Source of the DNA: Acidobacteria bacterium UBA823
Lineage (GTDB): Bacteria; Acidobacteriota; Vicinamibacteria; Vicinamibacterales; UBA823
NCBI GenBank assembly: GCA_002296225.1
Contig: DBHR01000057.1
Span: 466-13,088 of the forward strand
Length of the DNA: 12,623 nucleotides
Direction of reading: 5' to 3'
Made by a program: the position numbers and the translations under genes. Below the pieces are notes generated by a model. That model was given only the letters and a program-made list of their open reading frames with translations. It did no database searches and was not told the DNA's origin. Shown here one piece after another: positions 1 to 6,920 of the stretch (positions within the stretch are counted from its first letter, which is position 1; each line of letters opens with the position of its first letter).

Positions 1-827
1 TCGAATACTCAGCTGAAGATTTCATCGTCGAAGAAGATAACTTCGTCATCGTATCGCGCGACGGTTGGGTAAAACGCCAGAAGAACCCCCCTGACCTATC
101 TACAACCCGTCTGCGTGAAGGCGATTCGGTGCTGAGCGTCCTAGCTGGCAGCACAAGATCGACTGCTGCGTTCTTCACTAACTACGGCACCGCCTACACG
201 TGTCGGATCATCGACGTACCGGCATCGACCGGTCACGGTGAACCGATTCAACGGTTATTTAAACTGAAAGACGGCGAGCGGATCGTCACAGCGGTAAGCC
301 TCGATCCTCGAGCAATCGGCAACATTGCCGCCGCCACGGAGGACGATGTGCCCCCGGTGCACGGAGTCGCGGTAACCAGCGACGGCTACAGCCTGCGCTT
401 TGGCTTCCAGTCGTTCGTCGAACCAAGCACCCGTACCGGGCGCCGGTTCGCTCGTCCCGCGAAAAGCGCCGAGGTCGTCGGTGTCGCCACCACGACCGGC
501 GAAGAAATCTTGATCGTTGCAACGCAGCAGGCACGAGCACTCCTTTGCCGTGCTGACGAGATTAACTACCTCTCGGGACCCGGCAAGGGTGTAATCCTGA
601 TCAAAATTAAGCGGGACATCGACCGCGTGCTCGGCTTCGTGGCATCGACGGGCGAACGCCACCTGCTGACAGTGGAAACCAGCCGCAGCGCGACACAGAC
701 CATCAGCACAGCAAAATACGAGGTCACTGGGCGCGGTGGCAAGGGCCGGGAACTCCTCCAGCGCGGGCAGTTCATGCGGATCATCCCGGCCCAGCCCAAA
801 GTGCCGACCTTGCCGGACGACAACTAA
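1..827 (+). CDS. parC: DNA topoisomerase IV subunit A, C-terminal part (5' end outside window)
   Basis: This is the C-terminal beta-pinwheel domain of a type IIA topoisomerase A subunit, which binds and wraps DNA. The reading frame is open from base 3 and ends at TAA 825-827, so about 274 residues are visible; the catalytic tyrosine domain lies upstream of the window. Blade signatures recur: 'SRDGWVKR' near the left edge, 'STGHGEPIQRL' at about bases 225-254, 'SGPGKG' at 573-590 and 'TGRGGKGRELLQRG' at 726-767. The order and wording match ParC (E. coli has GWVRS, ARGQGEPLTG, SKGKGNK and TGERGRRG at these places) better than GyrA. A canonical GyrA box is absent from the first visible blade. 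The next gene, parE, follows after 24 bases, as expected for a parC-parE operon. A second GyrA-like paralogue is the alternative naming. Confidence 0.87.
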   Translation, partial: EYSAEDFIVEEDNFVIVSRDGWVKRQKNPPDLSTTRLREGDSVLSVLAGSTRSTAAFFTNYGTAYTCRIIDVPASTGHGEPIQRLFKLKDGERIVTAVSLDPRAIGNIAAATEDDVPPVHGVAVTSDGYSLRFGFQSFVEPSTRTGRRFARPAKSAEVVGVATTTGEEILIVATQQARALLCRADEINYLSGPGKGVILIKIKRDIDRVLGFVASTGERHLLTVETSRSATQTISTAKYEVTGRGGKGRELLQRGQFMRIIPAQPKVPTLPDDN

Positions 828-851
828 GACGGGCATCTCACAGGCACACTT

Positions 852-2777
852 ATGGCACGAAGCTATACAGCGAAAGACATCACGGTTCTCGAGGGGCTTG
901 AACCCGTTCGAAAGCGCCCTGGCATGTACATCGGCGGGGTGGGCTCCCCCGGTCTCCACCATCTCGTGTGGGAAATCGTCGACAACGCAGTGGACGAGGC
1001 GATGAACGGCCACGCGTCGTCGGTGGCGCTGACCTTGCACGCCGACGGCGCCTCCGTGACGGTAACTGACGACGGCCGAGGTGTTCCGGTGGACCGACAC
1101 GCCAAGACCAAGAAAAGCGCCATGGAGGTCATCTTTACCACCCTGCACGCCGGTGGGAAATTCGAACAAGAAACCTACAAGACGGCGGGTGGCCTGCACG
1201 GCGTCGGTGCAAGCGTCGTGAACGCGTTGTCAAAGGAATTCGTGGCGACGTCCAAGCGCGATGGCCACCAATGGCAACAGCGGTTCAAACGCGGGAAACC
1301 GACAGGACCGGTCAAGAAACTCGGGGCCGCCCGCGGCACAGGTACCACCGTCTTATTTAAACCCGACCCGACCATTTTCCCCAAGGTCCAGTTTGACCCC
1401 GCTCTCATCGGCGAGCGACTAGAAATCATCAGTTACCTCCATCAGGGCCTAAAAGTTACCTTCGAGGACGAGACTCAAAAGACCAAGGTCGTCCATCAGC
1501 ACAACGACGGCCTGGTCGAGTACCTGCGGGGCCTCGTGTCAGAGCGATCGGCCAGAGTCGTCCATGAGACCCCGTTCGTGATGCTCAAGGATGCAAACGG
1601 CAGCGGGGTCCGTATCGGGCTCGTCTTGCACTGGACAGAATCAACCGAGGAGAACCTACGCAGCTACGTCAATGGCATCCCAACTGGCTCGGGTGGAACC
1701 CACGAGAACGGTTTCCGTGCCGGACTCGGCAAGGCGGTGCGCAACTTCATCGACACCCACCAACTGTCACCCAAGGGAGTCACGATTACCGCGGAAGACT
1801 TGCGTGAAGGGCTCATCGGTATCCTCAGCGTATTCATGGGTAACCCGCAATTCCAGGGGCAAACGAAGGACCGCCTCAACAATCCTGAGCTAACAGCTGT
1901 CGTCGATTCGACAGTACGTCCGGTACTCGAGCACTGGCTGAACCACAACCGATCCGTCGCCGAGGCGATCGTCGCGCGGGTCATTCTCGCGGCGCGCGCC
2001 AGAGAGGCAAGTCGCGCGGCCCAGGAGCAAGTTTCCCGTAAGAGCGCTACGTCGAATCGATTGAATCTCCCGGGGAAACTTAGTGATTGCACTCGGCCCG
2101 GCGCGACCGATAGCGAGCTCTTCATCGTGGAGGGTGATTCGGCGGGTGGGTCGGCGAAGCAGGGTCGCGACCGGACCCGTCAGGCCATTTTACCGCTACG
2201 CGGGAAGGTCCTGAATGTCGAGGGTGCCACGATCACAAAAGTTTTGGAAAACAAGGAGCTCTCTGATTTGGTGACCGCACTCGGCTGCGGTCTCGGAAAA
2301 AACTTCGACTTGTCACGGCTGCGTTACGAACGGCTCATCCTGTTGGCCGACGCTGACTCGGACGGCAATCACATCGCGACGCTACTACTGACGTTCATCT
2401 ACCGCCACCTACCGCAGCTCATTTGGAGTGGCAAGGTGTTCCTCGCGCAACCACCGCTCTACCGGGTCGACATCGGTAAGGAAACCCGCTGGGCCCTCGA
2501 CACGGCCCAGCGTGACGCGATCATCACCAAACACGGTAAGCCGGGTCCTGGAAAAGCCACACCGGAGATCACGCGCTTCAAGGGCCTAGGCGAGATGATG
2601 CCCAAAGTGCTCTGGGAGACGACTATGAATCCTAAGACCCGGCGGCTCCTTAAGGTCACCATTACCGACGACATCATCACGGACCGGGTGATCAACAATC
2701 TGATGGGCAAGGATGCCTCGGCGCGTTACCGGTTCATCACGGAGCGCGCCGATGAGGCTGACTACCTTGACGTCTGA
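852..2777 (+). CDS. parE: DNA topoisomerase IV subunit B (GyrB/ParE family ATPase)
   Basis: This complete 641-residue protein is the ATPase subunit that pairs with ParC to decatenate and relax DNA. The N-terminal GHKL ATPase domain shows 'EIVDNAVDEA' (E41 general base, N45 for Mg), 'DDGRG' at 73-77 and 'GGLHGVG' at 113-119. The transducer domain carries the 'QTK' loop at 337-339, whose Lys contacts the ATP gamma-phosphate. The Toprim domain has 'EGDSAGGSAKQGRD' (E427), 'PLRGKVLNVE', and the metal-binding Asp triad D500, D502 and D504. 'RFKGLGEM' (Lys at about 577) and the C-terminal 'NLMGKDASAR' complete the family pattern. The length suits ParE or a short GyrB. 'GKVLNVE' is GyrB-like, so the name rests partly on the ParC-like partner. 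Start: ATG 852 has only a weak AGG at 842-844, so coupling to parC translation is likely. Confidence 0.9.
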   Translation: MARSYTAKDITVLEGLEPVRKRPGMYIGGVGSPGLHHLVWEIVDNAVDEAMNGHASSVALTLHADGASVTVTDDGRGVPVDRHAKTKKSAMEVIFTTLHAGGKFEQETYKTAGGLHGVGASVVNALSKEFVATSKRDGHQWQQRFKRGKPTGPVKKLGAARGTGTTVLFKPDPTIFPKVQFDPALIGERLEIISYLHQGLKVTFEDETQKTKVVHQHNDGLVEYLRGLVSERSARVVHETPFVMLKDANGSGVRIGLVLHWTESTEENLRSYVNGIPTGSGGTHENGFRAGLGKAVRNFIDTHQLSPKGVTITAEDLREGLIGILSVFMGNPQFQGQTKDRLNNPELTAVVDSTVRPVLEHWLNHNRSVAEAIVARVILAARAREASRAAQEQVSRKSATSNRLNLPGKLSDCTRPGATDSELFIVEGDSAGGSAKQGRDRTRQAILPLRGKVLNVEGATITKVLENKELSDLVTALGCGLGKNFDLSRLRYERLILLADADSDGNHIATLLLTFIYRHLPQLIWSGKVFLAQPPLYRVDIGKETRWALDTAQRDAIITKHGKPGPGKATPEITRFKGLGEMMPKVLWETTMNPKTRRLLKVTITDDIITDRVINNLMGKDASARYRFITERADEADYLDV

Positions 2778-2804
2778 TTGGCTCGAGTCGACTATCCTGC
2801 CCGG

Positions 2805-3605
2805 TTAGACAAGAGTTGACCGGACCGTCGCGACGAGCCGATCGAGGAAGGCCTGCACGTCGCGTGGATCGCGCAGGGTGAACTGCGCAGCCGTCGAACG
2901 ATTATCATCGGCTACCACAATACCAATACCGTCAGCGGACAGGGCCTCAAAGGCGGTTTCGTCCGTGAGATCGTCACCGATATACAACGGCAGTCGAGGC
3001 GCCACCGACCAACGGTCGAGTAGCCAACGGATTGCCCGCCCCTTGTCCCAGTCGATAGCCGGACGCAGCTCGAAGACCGCTTTCCCCAAAGCAACATGCA
3101 GCGCCGGGTGCATAGCGTGGACCGCCCGCACCACCGTCTCGACTTCCGCACGCCGACTGAGCGCCTGTCGATAGTGTGCAGCAATGCCGAATCGCTTACG
3201 CTCGACCGTAGCCCCAGCGATCCTGGCGAGACGTTCGTGCAGGGTGGACTCGGCCGCGTTCAATGCATCAAGGTATTCAACGCCCACCTCATGCCGCAAC
3301 GGCGATTCGGGCGGACCGCAAATGTCGAAGCCGTGGCTCCCAATGTAGCCAAGACCGGACAACCCGACCAACGCCTCAACGACGGTCCGATCGCGGCCAC
3401 TCACAATACTGACCGGGCACACGGCGGCAACCGCCCGAACCGCCTCCCGAATCGCCGCCGTGAGAACCGCGTCCTCGGGATGCTCAACAATTGGAGTCAG
3501 CGTGCCGTCGTAGTCCAGAAAAAGCGCCGGAGCGTCACCGTGCAGCCGTTGGACGATATCGTCCCACGACGCCAGAGCCGAGGGAAGTGCCGCGACCGTC
3601 GTCAT
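2805..3605 (-). CDS. otsB: Trehalose-6-phosphate phosphatase (HAD superfamily)
   Basis: This 266-residue cytoplasmic HAD phosphatase is predicted to dephosphorylate trehalose-6-phosphate to trehalose, the last step of the OtsA-OtsB pathway. HAD motif I is 'LDYDGT' at 30-35 (nucleophile D31, acid/base D33). Motif II is 'SIVSGRD' at about 66-72, and motif III/IV is 'YIGDDLTDE' at 208-216, which is close to a signature for this family. 'GSHGFDI' and 'FELRP' also fit OtsB. The length is normal (about 250-270). Its ATG overlaps the TGA of the upstream membrane-protein gene by 4 bases (ATGA, 3602-3605), so the two are probably translationally coupled. The 3' end faces parE across only 27 bases. No otsA is visible in the window, so the trehalose-6-phosphate synthase must be encoded elsewhere. 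Another sugar phosphatase of the same subfamily is a minor alternative. Confidence 0.9.
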   Translation of the reverse strand: MTTVAALPSALASWDDIVQRLHGDAPALFLDYDGTLTPIVEHPEDAVLTAAIREAVRAVAAVCPVSIVSGRDRTVVEALVGLSGLGYIGSHGFDICGPPESPLRHEVGVEYLDALNAAESTLHERLARIAGATVERKRFGIAAHYRQALSRRAEVETVVRAVHAMHPALHVALGKAVFELRPAIDWDKGRAIRWLLDRWSVAPRLPLYIGDDLTDETAFEALSADGIGIVVADDNRSTAAQFTLRDPRDVQAFLDRLVATVRSTLV

Positions 3606-4654
3606 AGCAAGCGCCCGCCGCGCGCACTTCGACTGCGCCCGCGGGTCAGCAACCGGCCGAGCATCTGATCATCGTCCTCGTCGAACACGTCGCCGAAGAC
3701 TTCTTCAATGATGTCCTCCAACGTCACGACGCCGAGCGGAGAACCATCAAGCCGATACACCATTGCCAAGTGACTCCGGCGCTCCTGCATTGCACGAAGC
3801 ACCTTCAAGAGCGGATCGCCCCGACGCGCGGAAAGCACCGAGCGCACAAGCGAGTGCCACTGGTGTTCCCCTGCCAGTCTGAACGCCATGAACTCTTTGG
3901 TGTGGAGCAGTCCCGTGACTGAACCGTTCGCCTCGCAGACCGGCAACCGCGTATGGCCAGATTTGACGACAACCGACATCACTTCCTCGGCTGACTGCGA
4001 CATCGTCACGAAGGTGACGCTCTTCCACGGCAGTGCAATATCACCTACACTCTTGGCTTCGATGTTCACGAGGTTGAGGATGTAGCGCTCGTGTGCGTCC
4101 GATAGCTGCTCTTCATCCCGTTCCGCGTCCGTCTTGCCCGCGTCCCGGGCAGCCCCAAACAGACGCATCACGACCTTGGTCGACCATTCCAACGAGGTCA
4201 CCGCAGGCGATAGCAGCCGGTCGAGGGTGGTCAACCAGAACGCGCCACGCAATCCGATCTTGTGGGGACGACGCAACGCCATGGCCTTTGGCGCAATCTC
4301 CCCCACCACAACCGTTAGATACGTCAGCGGCGCAACGACGATCGTGATCGCGATGAAATCCGCCCACGCGTTGCTTAGTCCCCACTCACGCTCAAATAAC
4401 GGTCGTAGGGTCTCGCTCGCTCCCGCACCGCCGACCGCACCCGAGATCAAGCCAACCATCGTGATTCCGAGTTGAACAACCGAGAGCGTCCGTTCGGGAC
4501 GCTCGCGCAACGCCAGAAGGCGCGAGGCCCCCGGGTAGCCCGCGTTGGCCATAACACGGAGTTCGGGTCGGCCGATCGACACAAACGCCGTTTCCGTTGC
4601 AGACAGCAGGGCATTCAGCATTAAACAGAGGGTGATAATGGTTATTTCCGCCAT
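3602..4654 (-). CDS. CNNM/HlyC-family membrane protein with paired CBS domains, lacking the C-terminal CorC/HlyC domain
   Basis: This 350-residue integral membrane protein belongs to the family of putative Mg2+/divalent-cation efflux proteins ('hemolysin family', CNNM/CorC). The DUF21 membrane domain spans about residues 1-165, with hydrophobic segments at about 3-26, 57-78 and 97-120. It has the family motifs 'LSATETAFVS' (17-26) and 'GEIAPKA' (118-124). A linker with 'ERYILNLVNIEAK' (189-201) leads into two CBS motifs, which in relatives bind adenine nucleotides. CBS1 includes 'GHTRLPV' (233-239) and CBS2 ends in 'TLEDIIEEVFGD' (311-322). The protein stops soon after with a basic Arg/Ser-rich tail. 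Full-length relatives continue for about 80 residues into a CorC_HlyC domain, absent here without sign of a frameshift. The ATG at 4654 is preceded by a purine-rich GAGGCGAG. It heads a two-gene unit with otsB. The transported ion is inferred from the family. Confidence 0.85.
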   Translation of the reverse strand: MAEITIITLCLMLNALLSATETAFVSIGRPELRVMANAGYPGASRLLALRERPERTLSVVQLGITMVGLISGAVGGAGASETLRPLFEREWGLSNAWADFIAITIVVAPLTYLTVVVGEIAPKAMALRRPHKIGLRGAFWLTTLDRLLSPAVTSLEWSTKVVMRLFGAARDAGKTDAERDEEQLSDAHERYILNLVNIEAKSVGDIALPWKSVTFVTMSQSAEEVMSVVVKSGHTRLPVCEANGSVTGLLHTKEFMAFRLAGEHQWHSLVRSVLSARRGDPLLKVLRAMQERRSHLAMVYRLDGSPLGVVTLEDIIEEVFGDVFDEDDDQMLGRLLTRGRSRSARGGRLL

Positions 4655-4713
4655 AACATTCTCGCCTCGCCCGAGCGAGCCGTGGCACAGGGGGCGCTCA
4701 AGTTTTCAACGAT

Positions 4714-4732
4714 ACCGCAAAGAATTTGCGGT
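4714..4732. promoter_or_regulatory. Perfect 8+3+8 palindrome, candidate operator
   Basis: accgcaaa / gaa / tttgcggt is a perfect inverted repeat with 8-base arms and a 3-base centre. It lies 59 bases upstream of the CNNM-like start codon and just downstream (- strand) of a TATGAT hexamer. No T-run follows on either strand, so it does not look like an intrinsic terminator. A dimeric repressor site or a 5'-UTR hairpin is the likelier reading; this is inference. Confidence 0.5.
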
Positions 4733-4754
4733 TCTAGTCATCATAGCGCAGCAT

Positions 4755-4783
4755 GCGCGCCCGAGCAGGCACCCTGGGCGCGC
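4755..4783. repeat. GC-rich inverted repeat (8-base arms, 13-base loop)
   Basis: gcgcgccc at 4755-4762 pairs perfectly with gggcgcgc at 4776-4783. The hairpin would be very stable in RNA, but no poly-T follows on either strand. It could be a Rho-type or bidirectional transcription barrier between the desulfhydrase and the CNNM-like/otsB unit, or part of a regulatory site with the palindrome 22 bases away. Confidence 0.45.
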
Positions 4784-4960
4784 GAGATGTTGCATCAACG
4801 TTGCCAAAACTGCTGTTTGCGTACTTCGAGCAACTAGATCGATTCCAAGGTCTGAAGCGGTGCTCGTTTTACTTGCAACCGAAAACTGAAGACCTAACTT
4901 AGAACCGGACCAGCCTCGCGAACTTGACGACGAAGGCAAAGGCAAACGCTGTAGTCCGAT

Positions 4961-6004
4961 TCACGCGTCGATCGTTCGTCCTCGCTTGATAAGATGTTGC
5001 TTGATCTCGTTGTGATACGCGAAGATGGCTGGCGTCCCGCCCGAGTGGATGAAGACTAACCGCTGCCCGGATGACCAGCGACCGGACGCGTGGTGGGCGA
5101 GCAGCCCTGAGAACACCTTGGCCGAATAAACCGGGTCGAGCAGAATCCCTTCGGTCTCGGCCATCAGCATAAGGGCATCGAGACAGCCTTCGGTGGCATC
5201 TCCATACTTCCGCCCGATGTAGTTATCGTGGACCTCGTAGCCGCCGCGCGGGCGGCTTGGATCGACGTCGAGCAGTCCGCACACTCCTGCCCACCACTTT
5301 TCCAAGTTCTCCTGGCACTTCTCTAGGCACGCATTCACGCTGATGCCGATGACCGGGCACTCGATGCCACGCTCACGAAGCGCTAGTAAGGTCGAAGAGA
5401 AGATACCGCCTGTACCGAACGGTGTGTAGATCGCATTGGCTCGGATGCCCTGCGCGTCGAGCTGATCGGCCAACTCCAGACCGGCACGAACATAGCCAAG
5501 ACAACCCGTCGGCGTCGTGCCGCTGACCGGGATGTAGTACGGCCGCTCTCCCCTAGCCCTTAGCTCATCGCAAAACGCCAGGACATGCCGCTCCAAGTCC
5601 CAGTGGTCTTCAGTCTCGACGAACCGGACCTCCGCGCCCATCAGATACACGGTGAGGAGGTTGGCCTGAAAAGTCTTGTACTCGTCGTTGCTCAGGACGA
5701 GTGCGCACTCAAGTCCGAGTTTCTTAGCGGCAGCGGTCGTTAACCGCGCATGATTGCTCTGCGTGCTACCGCAGGTCACCAGCACGGTCGCATCTTCGGC
5801 AACCGCCCTGGCCAACTCGTATTCCAGTTTGCGCGGCTTGTCCCCGCCCAGGGCTAAGTCAGTAAGATCTTCCCGTTTGATGAACAGGTCGATATCCAAA
5901 CGTTCGCTCAAGTGCTTCAGGCGTTCGAGCGGAGTCGGTGTCCGGATCAGTGCCTCACGGGGATATTTTGCCATGGCCTTCTGGATGGATGAGGTCGCAG
6001 CCAT
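4961..6004 (-). CDS. D-cysteine desulfhydrase-like PLP enzyme (ACC deaminase family)
   Basis: This fold-type II PLP enzyme belongs to the ACC deaminase / D-cysteine desulfhydrase family. 'IKREDLT' and 'GGDKPRKLEYE' contain the Schiff-base lysine in GGDK (K56 from this start); most relatives have GGNK. 'GSTQSNHAR' is the carboxylate-binding loop, and 'EGILLDPVYSAK' and 'HSGGTPAIFAY' close the active site. True ACC deaminases have Glu after the 'DPVY' Tyr and Leu before 'GG' in the last motif. Here both are Ser, as in the DcyD-type desulfhydrases (Thr in E. coli), so conversion of D-cysteine to pyruvate, H2S and ammonia is the better guess. The real substrate is unproven. ATG 6004 places the first conserved residues ('PREALIRTPTPLE') about 14 residues in. 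ATGs at 6067, 6034 and 5974 are alternatives; the longest would reach far into the divergent promoter region. No signal peptide is seen, so it is probably cytoplasmic. Confidence 0.85.
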   Translation of the reverse strand: MAATSSIQKAMAKYPREALIRTPTPLERLKHLSERLDIDLFIKREDLTDLALGGDKPRKLEYELARAVAEDATVLVTCGSTQSNHARLTTAAAKKLGLECALVLSNDEYKTFQANLLTVYLMGAEVRFVETEDHWDLERHVLAFCDELRARGERPYYIPVSGTTPTGCLGYVRAGLELADQLDAQGIRANAIYTPFGTGGIFSSTLLALRERGIECPVIGISVNACLEKCQENLEKWWAGVCGLLDVDPSRPRGGYEVHDNYIGRKYGDATEGCLDALMLMAETEGILLDPVYSAKVFSGLLAHHASGRWSSGQRLVFIHSGGTPAIFAYHNEIKQHLIKRGRTIDA

Positions 6005-6081
6005 GAACTCTGGAATTATAGACCCAGAACGCATTACACTTGGGCCCCCAAACGATAGCAGCGTCATCAGAAGGAGGGGTT
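6005..6081. promoter_or_regulatory. Divergent promoter region between the desulfhydrase and cyclase genes
   Basis: These 77 bases separate two divergent start codons. On the - strand a perfect TATAAT lies at 6020-6015, with no recognisable -35 at 16-18 bases. Transcription from it would begin almost at ATG 6004, giving a leaderless message, or a short leader if ATG 5974 is used. On the + strand TACACT (6036-6041) is a possible -10 for the cyclase operon. A 12-base palindrome, ttggg-cc-cccaa (6041-6052), sits between and could serve both directions. Assignment is by eye only. Confidence 0.4.
6071..6079 (+). promoter_or_regulatory. Strong Shine-Dalgarno that fixes the cyclase start
   Basis: AAGGAGGGG ends two bases before ATG 6082. 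This is the strongest ribosome site in the window. It decides for ATG 6082 against the in-frame ATG at 6040, which lies upstream of it. Confidence 0.75.
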
Positions 6082-6918
6082 ATGTGTGCACCGAGCGTAA
6101 TCGATTCGGTTCGGCGGACGGTGTCGCGACGGGAACTGTTTGGCGCGATTGGCGGAGCCACCCTGGCCGCAGCGTGCGGACAAAGCACTCCGGCGGAGGC
6201 ACCGCCTGAATCGCAGCGACAGCCGCGGACGTTTGATCGTATCTTCGACCTAACACACGTCCTCACAATGTCGATCCCGGTCTACCCCACGCTCACGAGA
6301 CCGCAGATGAATCAAACGTCAAGCCTCGAAGAGAACGGCGTCTATAACAACGACCTCATCCTCGGTGAGCACACCGGAACACATATCGATGCGCCAATGC
6401 ACTTTGCCGAGGGCGGCTTGACAACGGATCAGTTGCCAGCCGCGCGATTTTTTGCGCCACTGGCTGTCGTGTCAATTGCGGCGCGCGCCAGTGACGACCC
6501 CGACACGGCCGTTACGGTCGATGACATTCTGTCCTGGGAACAAGAACATGGTCGCCTGCCTGAGGGTGCATTCGTCGCGATGCTGTCGGGTTGGGGAGAC
6601 CGAATTGGCGACGCCGACGCGTTCACGAATGCGGACGAGGCGGGAGTGACGCACTATCCGGGCTTCAGTGGAGACGCGGCCGCGTTTCTCTGCGACGAGC
6701 GCGATATCGTCGGTGTGGGTGTGGACACGTTCAGCTTAGATACCGGAAATGCCGAAGGCTACCCAGCTCATCGGACGTTTCTGCCGGCTGGCAAATACGG
6801 CGTGGAGTTGATGGCAAATCTCGCTACTGTCCCTGCAGTGGGCACGACGATCATCGTGGGCGCGCCGAAGCACGAGCGTGGGTCAGGGGGGCCAGCGCGC
6901 ATCTTTGCCGTCAGCTGA
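6082..6918 (+). CDS. Tat-exported cyclase-family metal hydrolase (kynurenine formamidase-like), probable lipoprotein
   Basis: This 278-residue protein belongs to the 'cyclase' family (kynurenine formamidase / isatin hydrolase fold), metal-dependent hydrolases of amides, esters or lactams. The diagnostic metal site 'HTGTHIDAPMH' lies at 97-107 (H97, H101, D103, H107). Other family features are 'DLTHVLTMSIPVYP' at about 55-68 and 'GVGVDTFSLD' with a later 'H' in 'PAHRTF'. The N-terminus reads as a Tat leader: 'SRRELFG' (15-21), a short apolar stretch, then 'LAAAC' ending at C32. C32 may be lipidated; the box is imperfect, with Ala at -3. Export is unusual because characterised kynurenine formamidases are cytoplasmic. 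It opens the + strand operon, and its TGA lies 2 bases before the next ATG. Substrate unknown. Confidence 0.85.
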   Translation: MCAPSVIDSVRRTVSRRELFGAIGGATLAAACGQSTPAEAPPESQRQPRTFDRIFDLTHVLTMSIPVYPTLTRPQMNQTSSLEENGVYNNDLILGEHTGTHIDAPMHFAEGGLTTDQLPAARFFAPLAVVSIAARASDDPDTAVTVDDILSWEQEHGRLPEGAFVAMLSGWGDRIGDADAFTNADEAGVTHYPGFSGDAAAFLCDERDIVGVGVDTFSLDTGNAEGYPAHRTFLPAGKYGVELMANLATVPAVGTTIIVGAPKHERGSGGPARIFAVS

Positions 6919-6920
6919 AA

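Larger units (their letters stand above)
4655..4960. other. 306-base non-coding stretch upstream of the CNNM-like/otsB pair
   Basis: I find no convincing gene, tRNA or T-tailed terminator here. The stretch separates two genes read in the same (-) direction, so it should hold the end of the desulfhydrase transcript and the promoter of the CNNM-like/otsB unit. It contains two inverted repeats, listed separately. A TATGAT (-10-like on the - strand) lies at 4745-4740, but there is no good -35 at the expected distance. A possible 79-codon frame at 4706-4945 on the - strand has low-complexity composition and no visible ribosome site, and is not called. Confidence 0.6.

Noticed and set aside
255..1199. 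Long open frame of 314 codons on the - strand across the parC/parE junction
   Set aside because: It lies opposite two well-supported topoisomerase genes, resembles no family, and is expected by chance in GC-rich coding DNA.
2778..2804. Bidirectional terminator between parE and otsB
   Set aside because: Only a 5-base ccggt/accgg pairing (2801-2823), partly inside otsB, with no T-run; too weak to call.
4706..4945. 79-codon frame on the - strand in the gap upstream of the CNNM-like gene
   Set aside because: It is Ser-rich at the start, has no recognisable motif and no ribosome site, and runs through both inverted repeats.
6005..6067. Longer N-terminus for the desulfhydrase (ATG 6067 or 6034)
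   Set aside because: The added residues are not family-like, no Shine-Dalgarno precedes them, and the extension covers the likely promoter region.
6591..6920. 110-residue N-terminal extension of the first propeller protein
   Set aside because: It overlaps the cyclase gene in another frame, is Arg-rich and unstructured in appearance, and would bury a clean signal peptide that starts at ATG 6921.
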